A stretch of DNA of 64,000 nt from Pseudomonadota bacterium. GTDB lineage: Bacteria; Desulfobacterota; Binatia; Binatales; Binataceae. The notes below the pieces were generated by a model that searched no databases, was not told where the DNA came from, and saw only the letters and a program-made list of their open reading frames with translations. Position 1 is the first letter of the stretch; the number at the start of each line of letters is the position of its first letter. The DNA lies in NCBI GenBank assembly GCA_021324885.1, contig JAJPIF010000014.1, positions 102,413 to 166,412 of the forward strand. The letters run 5' to 3'. Of the stretch, positions 16,761 through 25,303 are shown piece by piece. Made by a program: the position numbers and the translations under genes.

Positions 16761-17894
16761 ATGAAAGTCCTGGTTATCGGCGGGGGCATAATCGGCAACG
16801 CGGTTGCCTGGCGGCTGGCTCGCGCCGGCATCGAAGTCACAATCGTGGAGCGGGGCAGGGCGGGGCAGGAGTCCTCATGGGCCGCCGCGGGCATGATTGC
16901 GCCGCAAGCGGAGGCCGAAGGACCCGGTCCGTTTCTGCGCTTGTGCGTGCAGGCCAAGCAGACCTTCGAGGCGCTCCTCCCCGAACTCATCGCGGAAAGC
17001 GGCGTCGATCCCCAATACGACATGGCCAGCGGCGTGCTCTATCTTGCGCTCAACCAGAACGATCGCGCGGAGCTGGCGGCGCGCGCCCAATGGCAGCGCG
17101 AGGCGGGCCTGGAGGTGGAGGAAATCAGCGGCGAGAAGGCGCGCGCGATAAGCCCGATGGTTTCACCCGGTGCGGTCCACGCCCTGTACATGCCCAACGA
17201 GAACCGGGTTGACAATCGCCAGCTCACCCAGGCCTTTCTCAACGCCGCGCTCAAGGCCGGAGCGCATCTAATCGAGGATAGCTGGGTCGAAACGATCGAA
17301 ACGCGAGGCGGCAGATTCGCCGGCCTGCGAATCCAGGGCGGGCGGTTGATCGAAGGCGACGGGGCGGTCAACGCCGCTGGTTCGTGGGCGAGTCAGATCC
17401 GGGGGATGGAAGCGGACAATGTCCGGCTGTATCCGGTGCGCGGTCAAATCGTGTGTTTTCAGGCACGCCCCAACCTGTTTGGCCCTTCCATATTCTCGCT
17501 GCGCGGATATGCCGTGCCGCGCCGCGATGGACGCGTGCTGACCGGCTCGACCCGCGAGATGGCCCGCTACAGCAAGGATGTGACGCTTGAAGGGATGGAA
17601 AGTATCGTGCGCGCGGCAAAGGAGATGTTGCCGTCCCTGGGTGCGCTGCGCTTTCGTGAGGCCTGGGCCGGTCTGCGCCCGGCCACCGACGACTTCCTGC
17701 CAGTCCTCGGCGCCTCCCCGACCATTGCCGGTCTGTACTATGCGACCGGACATTTTCGCAGCGGAATTCTTCTGGCGGCGCTCACCGGCAAGCTGATGGC
17801 GTCGATAATCACGGGCCGCGAGCCGGAAACCGATATCAGTCCGTTCACGCCAGCCCGCTTCAGCCGGTCCCATCCGAATGCACCGCGGAGCTAG
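16761..17894 (+). CDS. thiO: Glycine oxidase ThiO-like FAD-dependent oxidase
   Basis: A 377-residue member of the DAO/GlyOX family. The FAD-binding motif GGGIIGNAVAWRLARAG is at 7-23 with the acidic Glu30 at the end of strand 2, followed by SSWAAAGMIAPQ, typical of ThiO, and the C-terminal FAD signature YYATGHFRSGILLA. ThiO oxidises glycine to iminoglycine for the thiazole ring of thiamine. No other thi gene is adjacent and I see no TPP riboswitch in the short upstream region, so a related amino-acid oxidase cannot be excluded. The start is set at the ATG just before the Rossmann strand. The receiver-like gene follows by two bases. Confidence 0.85.
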   Translation: MKVLVIGGGIIGNAVAWRLARAGIEVTIVERGRAGQESSWAAAGMIAPQAEAEGPGPFLRLCVQAKQTFEALLPELIAESGVDPQYDMASGVLYLALNQNDRAELAARAQWQREAGLEVEEISGEKARAISPMVSPGAVHALYMPNENRVDNRQLTQAFLNAALKAGAHLIEDSWVETIETRGGRFAGLRIQGGRLIEGDGAVNAAGSWASQIRGMEADNVRLYPVRGQIVCFQARPNLFGPSIFSLRGYAVPRRDGRVLTGSTREMARYSKDVTLEGMESIVRAAKEMLPSLGALRFREAWAGLRPATDDFLPVLGASPTIAGLYYATGHFRSGILLAALTGKLMASIITGREPETDISPFTPARFSRSHPNAPRS

Positions 17895-17896
17895 TT

Positions 17897-18247
17897 ATGC
17901 GCCTGCTTGCTCTGGTGAAAGATCTGATGTTCCGCTCGAAGATCGACGCAGTATGCGAATCGCTGGGCGTTGAGGTCGCCTATGTCTCGGCCGTCGAGCT
18001 TTTGCCCCCGCGCTGTGCCGAGATCTCACCGCAGGTGGTCGTGGTCGATCTGTCGGAGAGGACCTTTGAGGCCGAAACCACGATGGCCGAGATACGCAAA
18101 TGCGCCCCTGGCGCGCGCGTGATCGGATTCGCTTCGCACGTGGATTTAAAATCGCTGGCCGGCGCGCGCCAGGCCGGATTCACCCGCGTCCTGTCGCGCC
18201 AGGAGTTTGCTGCTCAATTGCCCGCGCTGCTGAAATCCGCACCATAG
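17897..18247 (+). CDS. Degenerate receiver-domain-like protein
   Basis: A 116-residue alpha/beta protein with the layout of a response-regulator receiver: strand RLLALVKD, strand PQVVVVDLS with Asp51 where phosphorylation occurs, strand ARVIGFAS ending in Ser80, and AGFTRVLSRQEF in place of the usual AGAxxYLxKP. The paired acidic residues of strand 1 and the conserved lysine are missing or replaced, so it is probably a pseudo-receiver that does not get phosphorylated in the normal way. It starts two bases after thiO and is surely cotranscribed. No kinase is nearby. Role unknown. Confidence 0.65.
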   Translation: MRLLALVKDLMFRSKIDAVCESLGVEVAYVSAVELLPPRCAEISPQVVVVDLSERTFEAETTMAEIRKCAPGARVIGFASHVDLKSLAGARQAGFTRVLSRQEFAAQLPALLKSAP

Positions 18248-18265
18248 GCGGGCTCGGCCGCCCGC

Positions 18266-19063
18266 TCACTCCCAATCGGGCCCCTGGCCCGGTACGTATG
18301 GGTTGCCGGAATGCGCGGTGAAGCCGCCATCCGCTACGATACAGGCGCCGGTGACGAAGGAGGCCTCCTCGGAGGCCAGAAACAGCATCACGTTGGCGAT
18401 TTCAGAGGGCTGCGCGAAGCGGCCGATCGGAATATGGCTGGCGAAGGTTTCCTTGAATCCCCTGGGCCGCGCCAGCGTGCGCATGAAGCCCGGGGTTTCG
18501 GTCGAACCCGGACAGACCGCGTTACAGCGGATACCCTTGCGCGCGTACTCGATCGCGGTGTTGCGCGTCAGCGCGATCACGCCCGCCTTGACCACCGCAT
18601 ACGCCGCCAGCTTGTAATCGCTGACCAGGCCGGCGGTTGAGGACGTGTTCAGAATCACGCCAGCGCGCTGCCTGACCATGATCGGCAGCACCAACTTGGT
18701 GGCGTAAAAGTAAGCGGTCAGGCTCACGTCCAGCGTGCGCTGCCATTCATCAAGTGCAAGGTCCGCGACGCGCCCGACTCCGGTGTAAACCGCGTTGTTG
18801 AGCAGCACGTCGATACGTCCGAACCTGTCCGCGGTGGTTTGCACCATCCGTTCGACCTCGGACGGTTTGGCGACGTTGACGGTCACGTATTCGGCGCCGC
18901 CGCCCGCGGCTTTGATTTCGCTGGCGACGCGGGCGGCGCCGGCCTCGTCGCGATCCGCAATCATGATCGTGGCTCCCTCGCGGGCAAAGGTTTTGGCGGT
19001 GGCTTCGCCGATTCCGGAGCCGCCGCCGGTGATGAGTGCGATTTTTCCTTGAAGACGCATCAT
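18266..19063 (-). CDS. Short-chain dehydrogenase/reductase
   Basis: A 265-residue classical SDR. The cofactor motif TGGGSGIG is at 12-19, the NNA motif at 89-91, and the catalytic set is Ser141/142, Tyr155 and Lys159 (AYAVVKAG). PGSTETPGF follows. Two ATG codons (19063 and 19060) are adjacent. The gene lies 22 bases downstream of the CoA-transferase stop on the same strand, and they probably form an operon. It likely oxidises a hydroxyacyl or alcohol intermediate of the same catabolic path. The substrate is not predictable. Confidence 0.9.
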   Translation of the reverse strand: MMRLQGKIALITGGGSGIGEATAKTFAREGATIMIADRDEAGAARVASEIKAAGGGAEYVTVNVAKPSEVERMVQTTADRFGRIDVLLNNAVYTGVGRVADLALDEWQRTLDVSLTAYFYATKLVLPIMVRQRAGVILNTSSTAGLVSDYKLAAYAVVKAGVIALTRNTAIEYARKGIRCNAVCPGSTETPGFMRTLARPRGFKETFASHIPIGRFAQPSEIANVMLFLASEEASFVTGACIVADGGFTAHSGNPYVPGQGPDWE

Positions 19064-19085
19064 GGATTCCTCAATGGTCCGCGAT

Positions 19086-20315
19086 TCAGATAACGCCGTC
19101 GCGCCGCAGCGCGTCGATCTCGGATTGGCTGAGCCCGAGCAGATCGCCATAGATTAGTTGATTGTCCTGGCCCAGGGCGGGAGCGCCGCGCCAGATCGTT
19201 GCCGGCGTCGCCGAGAATTTGGGTACGGCGGCGATTCCTTTGACGGTGCCGGCCTGACCGTCCTGCCATTGGATATGCATCGCGCGCGCCTGATAATGCG
19301 GGTTTTCCGCGCATTCACTGCTGGACATAATCTTCGAGCAGGGTACGCCGATTTCACCCAGTTCGCGCAAGACCTCGTCCGCGGTGCGCCGCGCCACCCA
19401 GTCGCGGAACAGCGCGTCGAATTCCAGGCCCTCGGGCGAGTTGACGTGCCATGCCGCGTGCTGCCATTTCGGCTCCCCGGGATCGAGCCCGAGCAGTTTG
19501 CATAAGCGGCCGTACTGCTCGCGCAAGGCCGCGATCATCAGCCACTGGTCTTTGGCCCGAAACGTATCCAGCGGCTGCGCCCCCGGCGACTTGTTGCCGC
19601 CGCGCTGCGCGATCGCGCCGCGCTGGAAAAATTCAATCATGGTGGGCCCCAGATGCTTGTGCACGACCTCGTACTTGGCCACATCGATCGCCTGGCCCTT
19701 GCCGCCGGCGCGCACATGAATCAGCGCCGCCAGCGAAGACCATAACGTGCACAGCGCGGTCATATAGTCGGCGATGTACGGCATCGCGCGTCCGGGCGGC
19801 TGCGGATCGGGAAATCCGACGTTGGCCATCATGCCGCCGAAGGCCTGGGCGATCGAGTCATGATCGCTTCCCTCCACATGATCGGAATGGGTGCGGCCCA
19901 GGCCCGAAACACGCGCGATTACCAGGCGCGGATTGCGCTTGAGCACGGTCTCGTCGTCCAGGCCGAGTTTGTCCCACAACCCGGGCGGCGAACTTTCCAT
20001 CCAGATGTCGGCGCGCTCGAGCAGACGCATCAGCAGTTCCGGGCCGCGCGCCGGATCCAGCGTGACGCAAAACATGTTGCGCCGTTCCTGGATCCAGTTC
20101 GAGCCGACCCAATGTCCCTCGCCAGCCTCCACCTTCATCCCGGAAGTCCGATACGGATCGCCCTGGCGCGGCGGCTCGATCTGGATCACCTCGGCGCCGA
20201 TTTCCGCCGCCAGCGAAGCGGCAAAGGGTTGGGCGATATTGGTTCCGGTCGACACGATTCGAACCCCGCTTAAGGCGCCGAACGCTTGCGGCACCAGGTT
20301 CCTGTCATTCGCCAT
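19086..20315 (-). CDS. CaiB/BaiF family CoA-transferase
   Basis: A 409-residue family III CoA-transferase that moves CoA between carboxylic acids. It has the N-terminal layout LSGVRIVSTGTNIAQPFAASLAAEIGAEVIQIEPPRQGDPYR, with the family's IEPP.GDP.R element, then a lysine/aspartate-rich middle with GKGQAIDVAKYE carrying the catalytic-region acidic residue, and a C-terminal small domain with GEIGVPCSKI. I choose the ATG at 20315, since AAGG is eight bases upstream, over a GTG six bases further out. It is followed closely by the SDR and is divergent from the glyoxalase gene. Confidence 0.9.
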   Translation of the reverse strand: MANDRNLVPQAFGALSGVRIVSTGTNIAQPFAASLAAEIGAEVIQIEPPRQGDPYRTSGMKVEAGEGHWVGSNWIQERRNMFCVTLDPARGPELLMRLLERADIWMESSPPGLWDKLGLDDETVLKRNPRLVIARVSGLGRTHSDHVEGSDHDSIAQAFGGMMANVGFPDPQPPGRAMPYIADYMTALCTLWSSLAALIHVRAGGKGQAIDVAKYEVVHKHLGPTMIEFFQRGAIAQRGGNKSPGAQPLDTFRAKDQWLMIAALREQYGRLCKLLGLDPGEPKWQHAAWHVNSPEGLEFDALFRDWVARRTADEVLRELGEIGVPCSKIMSSSECAENPHYQARAMHIQWQDGQAGTVKGIAAVPKFSATPATIWRGAPALGQDNQLIYGDLLGLSQSEIDALRRDGVI

Positions 20316-20510
20316 CGGCACAGCCTTTCCGTTGAGGTTTTGCCAGCAAACGGACCTAGGCTTTCATATCCTCGCGCTGCGAAGCAAAGCGCGGCGGCAA
20401 ATTCCCGCGGGCCTGGTTCATTGCGGCCCTGTGAGCGCTCAAGCTATGGTCTCATATCGGATCGCTCGCCGCGCGATGGCGGGAGCAGACGCCGACGGAG
20501 GAAACTTGAG

Positions 20511-20909
20511 ATGCGTCTGATGCACACGATGATACGGGTCAACGACCTGGAGGAATCGCTGAAGTTCTACTGCGACAAACTGGGGATGAAGCTGCTGCGC
20601 AAGAATGATTATCCGGGCGGCGAGTTCACCCTGGCGTTCGTCGGCTTCGGCCCGATCCGCGAGACCGCCGTGATCGAGCTGACCTACAACTGGGGCAGGC
20701 ATAAATACGAAATCGGCGACGCCTTTGGCCATCTTGCGATCGGCGTGGACGACGTCTACCGCGTGTGCGAAGAGCTGCGCGCCAAAGGCGTCAAGGTGGT
20801 GCGCGAACCCGGTCCGATGGCGCACGGCAAATCGGTGATCGCTTTCATCGAAGACCCCAACGGTTATCGAATCGAACTGGTCGAGGACCGGGTCGGAGGC
20901 GACGCCTAG
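20511..20909 (+). CDS. gloA: Lactoylglutathione lyase (glyoxalase I)
   Basis: A 132-residue VOC-fold metalloenzyme that isomerises the hemithioacetal of methylglyoxal and glutathione. The four metal ligands are His5, Glu56, His74 and Glu122. Typical segments are MRLMHTMIRV at the start, FYCDKLGMKLLRK, and IEDPNGYRIELVE near the end. GGAGG stands before the ATG at 20511; the longer frame upstream has no support. A zinc dehydrogenase gene begins two bases after the stop, so the pair is one operon that may handle reactive aldehydes. Confidence 0.93.
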   Translation: MRLMHTMIRVNDLEESLKFYCDKLGMKLLRKNDYPGGEFTLAFVGFGPIRETAVIELTYNWGRHKYEIGDAFGHLAIGVDDVYRVCEELRAKGVKVVREPGPMAHGKSVIAFIEDPNGYRIELVEDRVGGDA

Positions 20910-20911
20910 CC

Positions 20912-21931
20912 ATGAAAGCGATTCTTTACAAAGGGCGCAACCAGCTTGAATTGGGCGAACTGCCCACACCGTCGCCCGCCGCGGGCGAGGTGCTACTCAA
21001 GGTGCACGATTGCGGAATCTGCGGATCCGATCTGCACGCCGTGCAATTCGGGCTGGGACTCAAGCCGGATTGCGTTCTGGGACATGAATTCTGCGGCGAA
21101 ATCGCCGCCGTCGGGCGCGAGGTCCGGGGCTTTGAGACGGGTGAGCGGGTGGCCGTGCTGCCCTTCGCCTCGTGTGGCGAATGCGAGCATTGCCGGCGCG
21201 GACAGGGTTATCACTGCGCGAAAATGAAAGCGCTCGGATTGGGTCCGCTCCCCGGCGCTTATGCCGAATACGTCGCCTGTTCCGCAGCCAGTTTGCTCAA
21301 GCTTCCCGACCGCCTCAATTCCCGCCAGGGCGCTTTGGTCGAACCGTTGTCAGTGGGCCTGCACGCGGTGAAACGCCCCCATCTGCAGCCGGGAACTCCC
21401 TGCGTGGTGATGGGCGCGGGACCTGTGGGTCTGGCGGTGCTGTTGTGGTGCAAGGCCATGGGCGCTGACCCCGTCGTGGTGTCGGAAATCGCGCCCGGAC
21501 GCCGCGAGCTGGCGCAAAAGCTGGGTGCCAGCGCAGTCGTCAATCCGCGCGAGTACAATCCCGCCGCCAAAGTGCGGGACCTCTGCGGACGCCTGCCCCA
21601 GGTCATCTTCGAATGCATCGGCGTCAAGTCCACGATGAGCGAGGCGGTCGGACTGGTGGACAAATGCGGACAGGTGGTGGTGGTCGGGGTCTGCATGGAG
21701 CCCGATCAGATCATGCCCCTGCAGTGGATTTTCAAGGAGGTCACCGTCCACTTCGCGCTGGCCTACAGCCGCGCCGATTTCGAAGAAACGATTGCGGCGC
21801 TGGCGACATCGAAGATCGATGCTGATTCGATGGTTACCGACATCATCGGTCTGGAGCAGGTGCCGGCGACCTTTGCGGCATTGAGCCGGCCCACCACTCA
21901 AGCCAAGGTGCTGATTGAATTTCCGCATTGA
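20912..21931 (+). CDS. Zinc-dependent medium-chain alcohol/polyol dehydrogenase
   Basis: A 339-residue MDR enzyme. Catalytic zinc ligands are Cys37 (DCGICGSDLH), His58 and Glu59 (GHEFCGE), and the structural zinc is held by Cys88, Cys91, Cys94 and Cys102. The Rossmann motif VVMGAGPVGLAVLL binds NAD(P). This set resembles threonine, sorbitol or other secondary alcohol dehydrogenases. The start is two bases after gloA with GGAGG inside the end of that gene. It probably oxidises or reduces an alcohol linked to the neighbouring aldehyde and CoA chemistry. Confidence 0.92.
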   Translation: MKAILYKGRNQLELGELPTPSPAAGEVLLKVHDCGICGSDLHAVQFGLGLKPDCVLGHEFCGEIAAVGREVRGFETGERVAVLPFASCGECEHCRRGQGYHCAKMKALGLGPLPGAYAEYVACSAASLLKLPDRLNSRQGALVEPLSVGLHAVKRPHLQPGTPCVVMGAGPVGLAVLLWCKAMGADPVVVSEIAPGRRELAQKLGASAVVNPREYNPAAKVRDLCGRLPQVIFECIGVKSTMSEAVGLVDKCGQVVVVGVCMEPDQIMPLQWIFKEVTVHFALAYSRADFEETIAALATSKIDADSMVTDIIGLEQVPATFAALSRPTTQAKVLIEFPH

Positions 21932-22079
21932 GTTCGCAGCCGACATGAAAATGTGACCGGCGCGCCTTCCAGCCCGGCTCGACGGCTCAGGCGGCTTTTC
22001 TCCTTAAATCAGCGCCATGGTAGATTGCAGGCGCGCCGGCCTCAGATGAAAGCGGGCGCCGGCGCGGCGCTGACAGCGG

Positions 22080-23186
22080 ATGAACCTGATGCGAGGGGAT
22101 GAGATAAGCGTAGAAGCGGTCAGGACTCGCGAAGCAATGACCGAATTCGCGATGTTCCCGTTCCAGGTCTATGGTGAACGGGACGCGTGGTGGCCGCCCG
22201 ATGTCCAGAACGAAATCGACCTGATCGCGGGCCGCGCGCCGATTACCGCTTATCTGGAGCTGATGCCGTTGGTGGCGCGCCGGGCCGGTAAAATAGCGGC
22301 CCGCGTCACCGCAGTGGTCAACTTCAGATACAACCGCCATTGGAACGAACTCATAGGACAGCTCATCCATTTTGAGGCGCTGCCGGGGCAAACTGAAGTG
22401 GCCTGCGCGATGCTCGAGGAGGCTGTGCAGTGGCTGCGCAGCAAAGGCATGAAGGCGGCGCGCAGCGGGTTTGCCGCTTTTTTGGATTATCCCTACGCCA
22501 TCGATCAGTATGGCAGCTTGCCGTCTTTCCTGCTGAGAAACACTCCGGATTTTTATCATACCTGCTTCAAGGAAGCCGGATTCACGACTGAAAAGGGGAT
22601 GAGCGACTTCACCATCCCGCTGACGGGGCCAACGCTCGCCAGTTATCCGGCCATGATCCGCAAAGCCGCCGACCACGGTATCCAGGTCAAAACCTGGCGC
22701 GAGCACGGCTTTTTGGACGCGGTTGATCGGTGGACCGATGTCACCAACTCCGCCTTCGAGCGCCATTGGGGATGGAATCCCATCACCCGTGAGGAGGTGC
22801 GCCCGATGCTCGCGGGATTAGCGCGCACCGAAGTCGGTGACCTGTCGACCATAGCGATCGCTGGTGGCGAAGTGGTCGGATCGGTGTTCGCGGTTCCGGA
22901 TTTCAGCGGCCGATTGGCCCGGCTGCGTCAGGGGCTGCGTTTGGATCCGCAGCGCGGCGGCGGCACGCGGGGAGCATTGATAAATATCGGCGTGCTGGAG
23001 CCATGGCGCGGAAAATCCGTCAATCTGGCCATGGCGGCGCTTTCATTCAGCACGATGGCGCAACGCCGGATGAAATACGCCGGTTACACCCTCGTGCTCG
23101 ACGACAATTATCCCTCCCGACGCACCGCACAAAAGCTGGGTGGGACGGTGACCGGTAATTTTGTTGTCTACCGGCGCGACTTTTAG
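22080..23186 (+). CDS. GNAT-like N-acyltransferase family protein
   Basis: A 368-residue protein whose second half resembles a GCN5-type acyltransferase: IAIAGGEVVGSVFAVPDF as the central strands, then ALINIGVLEPWRGKSVNLAMAALSF, which has the acyl-CoA pyrophosphate-binding loop R-G-K-S, and NYPSRRTAQKLGGTVTGNFVVYRR, the usual C-terminal strand. The first half (VQNEIDLIAG..., NRHWNELIGQLIHFEA) looks like a second degenerate GNAT domain, an arrangement seen in YghO-like proteins. ATG at 22080 or 22089. It stands alone between two other transcripts. The substrate is unknown. Confidence 0.65.
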   Translation: MNLMRGDEISVEAVRTREAMTEFAMFPFQVYGERDAWWPPDVQNEIDLIAGRAPITAYLELMPLVARRAGKIAARVTAVVNFRYNRHWNELIGQLIHFEALPGQTEVACAMLEEAVQWLRSKGMKAARSGFAAFLDYPYAIDQYGSLPSFLLRNTPDFYHTCFKEAGFTTEKGMSDFTIPLTGPTLASYPAMIRKAADHGIQVKTWREHGFLDAVDRWTDVTNSAFERHWGWNPITREEVRPMLAGLARTEVGDLSTIAIAGGEVVGSVFAVPDFSGRLARLRQGLRLDPQRGGGTRGALINIGVLEPWRGKSVNLAMAALSFSTMAQRRMKYAGYTLVLDDNYPSRRTAQKLGGTVTGNFVVYRRDF

Positions 23187-23274
23187 GCCCGCCTCCCGAT
23201 TTTGTGCTCAGCCCGTGCGGATCGAACCGGATTTGCGGTGTAAGATCGATGGCGTGGCAGGCTTTGTGGATGGC

Positions 23275-23290
23275 CCGGCTTGAGAGCCGG
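23275..23290 (+). terminator. Short hairpin, possible terminator after the GNAT-like gene
   Basis: CCGGCT and AGCCGG pair around a TGAG loop about 90 bases after the preceding stop. The downstream T content is modest (TTTGAG, then GGTATTTTT), so termination is only possible. Confidence 0.35.
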
Positions 23291-23316
23291 TTTGAGCGGT
23301 GGTATTTTTGACCGGT

Positions 23317-23347
23317 TATACTCCTTGCTCCTGCCGTGTTCAGGGGC
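23317..23347 (+). promoter_or_regulatory. rpsF promoter -10 and candidate S6:S18 leader hairpin
   Basis: TATACT at 23317-23322 is a near-perfect -10; a TTGAGC at 23292 is a -35 candidate but at 19 bases spacing. At 23327-23347 GCTCCTG pairs with CAGGGGC (one G-T pair) around the loop CCGTGTT. The S6:S18 complex is known to bind rpsF leader hairpins that present a CCG trinucleotide, and this hairpin does so just before the ribosome binding site AAGGAGG. Confidence 0.45.
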
Positions 23348-23374
23348 TCGAAGTTCGATCCATAAGGAGGATTT

Positions 23375-23908
23375 GTGCGGCGTTACGAAACAGTTTTCAT
23401 CCTGCGCCCCGATCTCGGGGAAGCCCAGATAAAACAGTGCGTCAAACGCGTTGAAGATATTGTCGGCAACGGCGGCGGCGACCTGATCGAAACCGACGAA
23501 TGGGGAATTCGCGACCTTGCCTATCGGATCAGGCGCGAGCGTCGCGGCTACTATGTCCGCCTCGATTACGTCGCGCCCGGCGCGGTCATGAACGAAATCG
23601 AGCGTAACCTGAAACTGATGGATGAATCCTTGCGCCATCTTTCGGTGATGGTCGAGGAAGACGCCGACCCGGCTAAGTTGCGCGCCGAAGTCCAGGCGCG
23701 TCAACGCCGATTGGCCGAGGCTCGCGCCGCCGCCGCCGCCCCTGAACCGCAGCCATCTGACGAACCGGCCGGCGAAGGAACCGCAGCGACGCAATCCGCG
23801 GCCGGACAGCAAACTACGGCTGATCAGAGCTCAACACCGCCTGAAGCGGTGGACGAGATCGAAAATCCGCTTGCCGTCGAATCCGGGGAAGGCGCGGATG
23901 AACACTGA
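23375..23908 (+). CDS. rpsF: 30S ribosomal protein S6 with long acidic C-terminal tail
   Basis: A 177-residue S6. The core of about 100 residues is standard: RRYETVFILRPDL at the start, the WGIRDLAYRI strand, YYVRLDYVAPG and LRHLSVMVEE. It then continues with a helix (LRAEVQARQRRLAEARAAAAA) and about 55 residues that are rich in Ala, Pro, Ser, Asp and Glu. S6 binds 16S rRNA in the platform together with S18. The GTG start has a perfect AAGGAGG. S18 follows after 67 bases; no ssb gene lies between them, unlike the order in many bacteria. Confidence 0.96.
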   Translation: MRRYETVFILRPDLGEAQIKQCVKRVEDIVGNGGGDLIETDEWGIRDLAYRIRRERRGYYVRLDYVAPGAVMNEIERNLKLMDESLRHLSVMVEEDADPAKLRAEVQARQRRLAEARAAAAAPEPQPSDEPAGEGTAATQSAAGQQTTADQSSTPPEAVDEIENPLAVESGEGADEH

Positions 23909-23975
23909 AGCTGAAAAGCGCCGGGTTTACTGTTCTGATTCATAAGACATCCGCTTGTGCAAAAGAGTTTAGAAA

Positions 23976-24326
23976 ATGGCTGAAGGCGAACCACAAATTG
24001 AAGAAACCGGTCAGCGCGGCGCTCAGCAACGGTCACGCGGTCCGCGTCCCGAGGGCGAACGTGCAGGGATGGAGGGGCGCGGCGCAGAGCGCGGGATAAG
24101 ACGACGGCCCGGCGGACGGCGTAAGGTCTGCCGCTTTTGCGCCGACAAATCGCTGAAGGTGGACTATAAAGACGTGCGGACCCTGGGTACTTTCATTACC
24201 GAAGGGGGGAAAATCGTGCCCAGCCGCGTCACTGGCAACTGCGCCAAGCATCAGCGGTTGCTGACGGTTGCCATAAAGCGCGCCCGAATCCTGGCTTTGC
24301 TGCCCTTCTCCACCCTCGGTGTCTGA
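23976..24326 (+). CDS. rpsR: 30S ribosomal protein S18, zinc type, with N-terminal extension
   Basis: A 116-residue S18 whose conserved core starts at about residue 49: KVCRFC with Cys52 and Cys55, [23 protein letters not shown], then GNCAKHQR with Cys89 and His92, and the basic helix [12 protein letters not shown]. Those four residues are the zinc-binding set of the C+ form. The first 48 residues are an added Gly/Arg/Glu-rich disordered extension, more than bacterial S18 usually has. The ribosome binding site is weak, in line with coupling to rpsF. Confidence 0.95.
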   Translation: MAEGEPQIEETGQRGAQQRSRGPRPEGERAGMEGRGAERGIRRRPGGRRKVCRFCADKSLKVDYKDVRTLGTFITEGGKIVPSRVTGNCAKHQRLLTVAIKRARILALLPFSTLGV

Positions 24327-24338
24327 GGCGGCCCGCGG

Positions 24339-25289
24339 ATGAAAGGCGCATTGGACGTGACCCGCTCAGCGGCCCTGGCGGCCGGATTGTTTTTGCTGGG
24401 CGGACTGGTCCCGGTCCTGGGCGCTGCCGCGATGCTGTGTGCGCCGGCGCCCATCCTGATTTACGGTCTTGACGGCCCCCGCCCCTATTGGCGGATCGCA
24501 AGCGCCCTGAGTTTGGCCGGCCTGGCAATCGGGTTGGTCGCCGGTCCCGTTCAGGCTTTGGGGTTCGCCTTGACCATGGGCGTCGCGACGGTGGTCATTG
24601 CGGCCCTGATCGAACGCCGATGGTCGTGCGAATGGATTGTTTTCACCGCCACTGCCGCGATGCTGGCGGCCTGCACCACGGCGCTGCTGGTCTGGGCTGG
24701 GTCGCCAATCCAATTGGCGCGTCAGTTTCATGATTTCGTGGCGATGGCGATGAGCCATTCGGCAGGCCTTTATGAAAAAATCGGCATGAGTCAGGCCCAG
24801 AGCAAAGAATTGAGCGACCAGGTGCTGGATATAACTACATGGCTGAGCCCGGCCCTGGTTGCCAGCGTTGGAGCGTTGACGATTCTGATCAACCTGGGTT
24901 TGGCCGCGCGATGGTTGGGAAAGGAGAAAATCGGCTACCAGGTTTTCAGCGGTCTGGTCACCTGGCGCACGCCGGAGTGGTTGATCTGGCTGCTGCTGGC
25001 GACGGGCTTTGGGATGTTTATTCCGGTGGCGCCGGCGCGGCTGGCCGCGAGCAACGGTTTCGTCGTTGTCGCCTCAGTCTATTTTCTCCAGGGCTTAGCG
25101 ATAATGGCCTATTATCTACAGATGTTGGCGATGCCGCGGGTCGTTCGCGGCATGATTTATTTAATCGCGATGCTGCAGCCGGTGCTTGCGGCATTAGTCT
25201 GCCTGGCGGGGATTTTCGACATGTGGATAGATTTCCGCCGCCTCAAGCCACCCAGCCAGGAAGCGGGCAGCCTCGACGACTTCTTCTAA
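24339..25289 (+). CDS. DUF2232 (YybS-like) membrane protein
   Basis: A 316-residue integral membrane protein with eight or so helices, starting 12 bases after rpsR. The DUF2232 family is known to sit between rpsR and rplI in several lineages, and its helix pattern fits, including the central amphipathic stretch HSAGLYEKIGMSQAQSKELSDQVL, the LVASVGALTILINLGLAARWL helix and the conserved PEWLIWLLL segment. Its biochemical role is not known. The C-terminal tail is charged (FRRLKPPSQEAGSLDDFF). Confidence 0.85.
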   Translation: MKGALDVTRSAALAAGLFLLGGLVPVLGAAAMLCAPAPILIYGLDGPRPYWRIASALSLAGLAIGLVAGPVQALGFALTMGVATVVIAALIERRWSCEWIVFTATAAMLAACTTALLVWAGSPIQLARQFHDFVAMAMSHSAGLYEKIGMSQAQSKELSDQVLDITTWLSPALVASVGALTILINLGLAARWLGKEKIGYQVFSGLVTWRTPEWLIWLLLATGFGMFIPVAPARLAASNGFVVVASVYFLQGLAIMAYYLQMLAMPRVVRGMIYLIAMLQPVLAALVCLAGIFDMWIDFRRLKPPSQEAGSLDDFF

Positions 25290-25303
25290 ATGGAGATTGT
25301 GGT

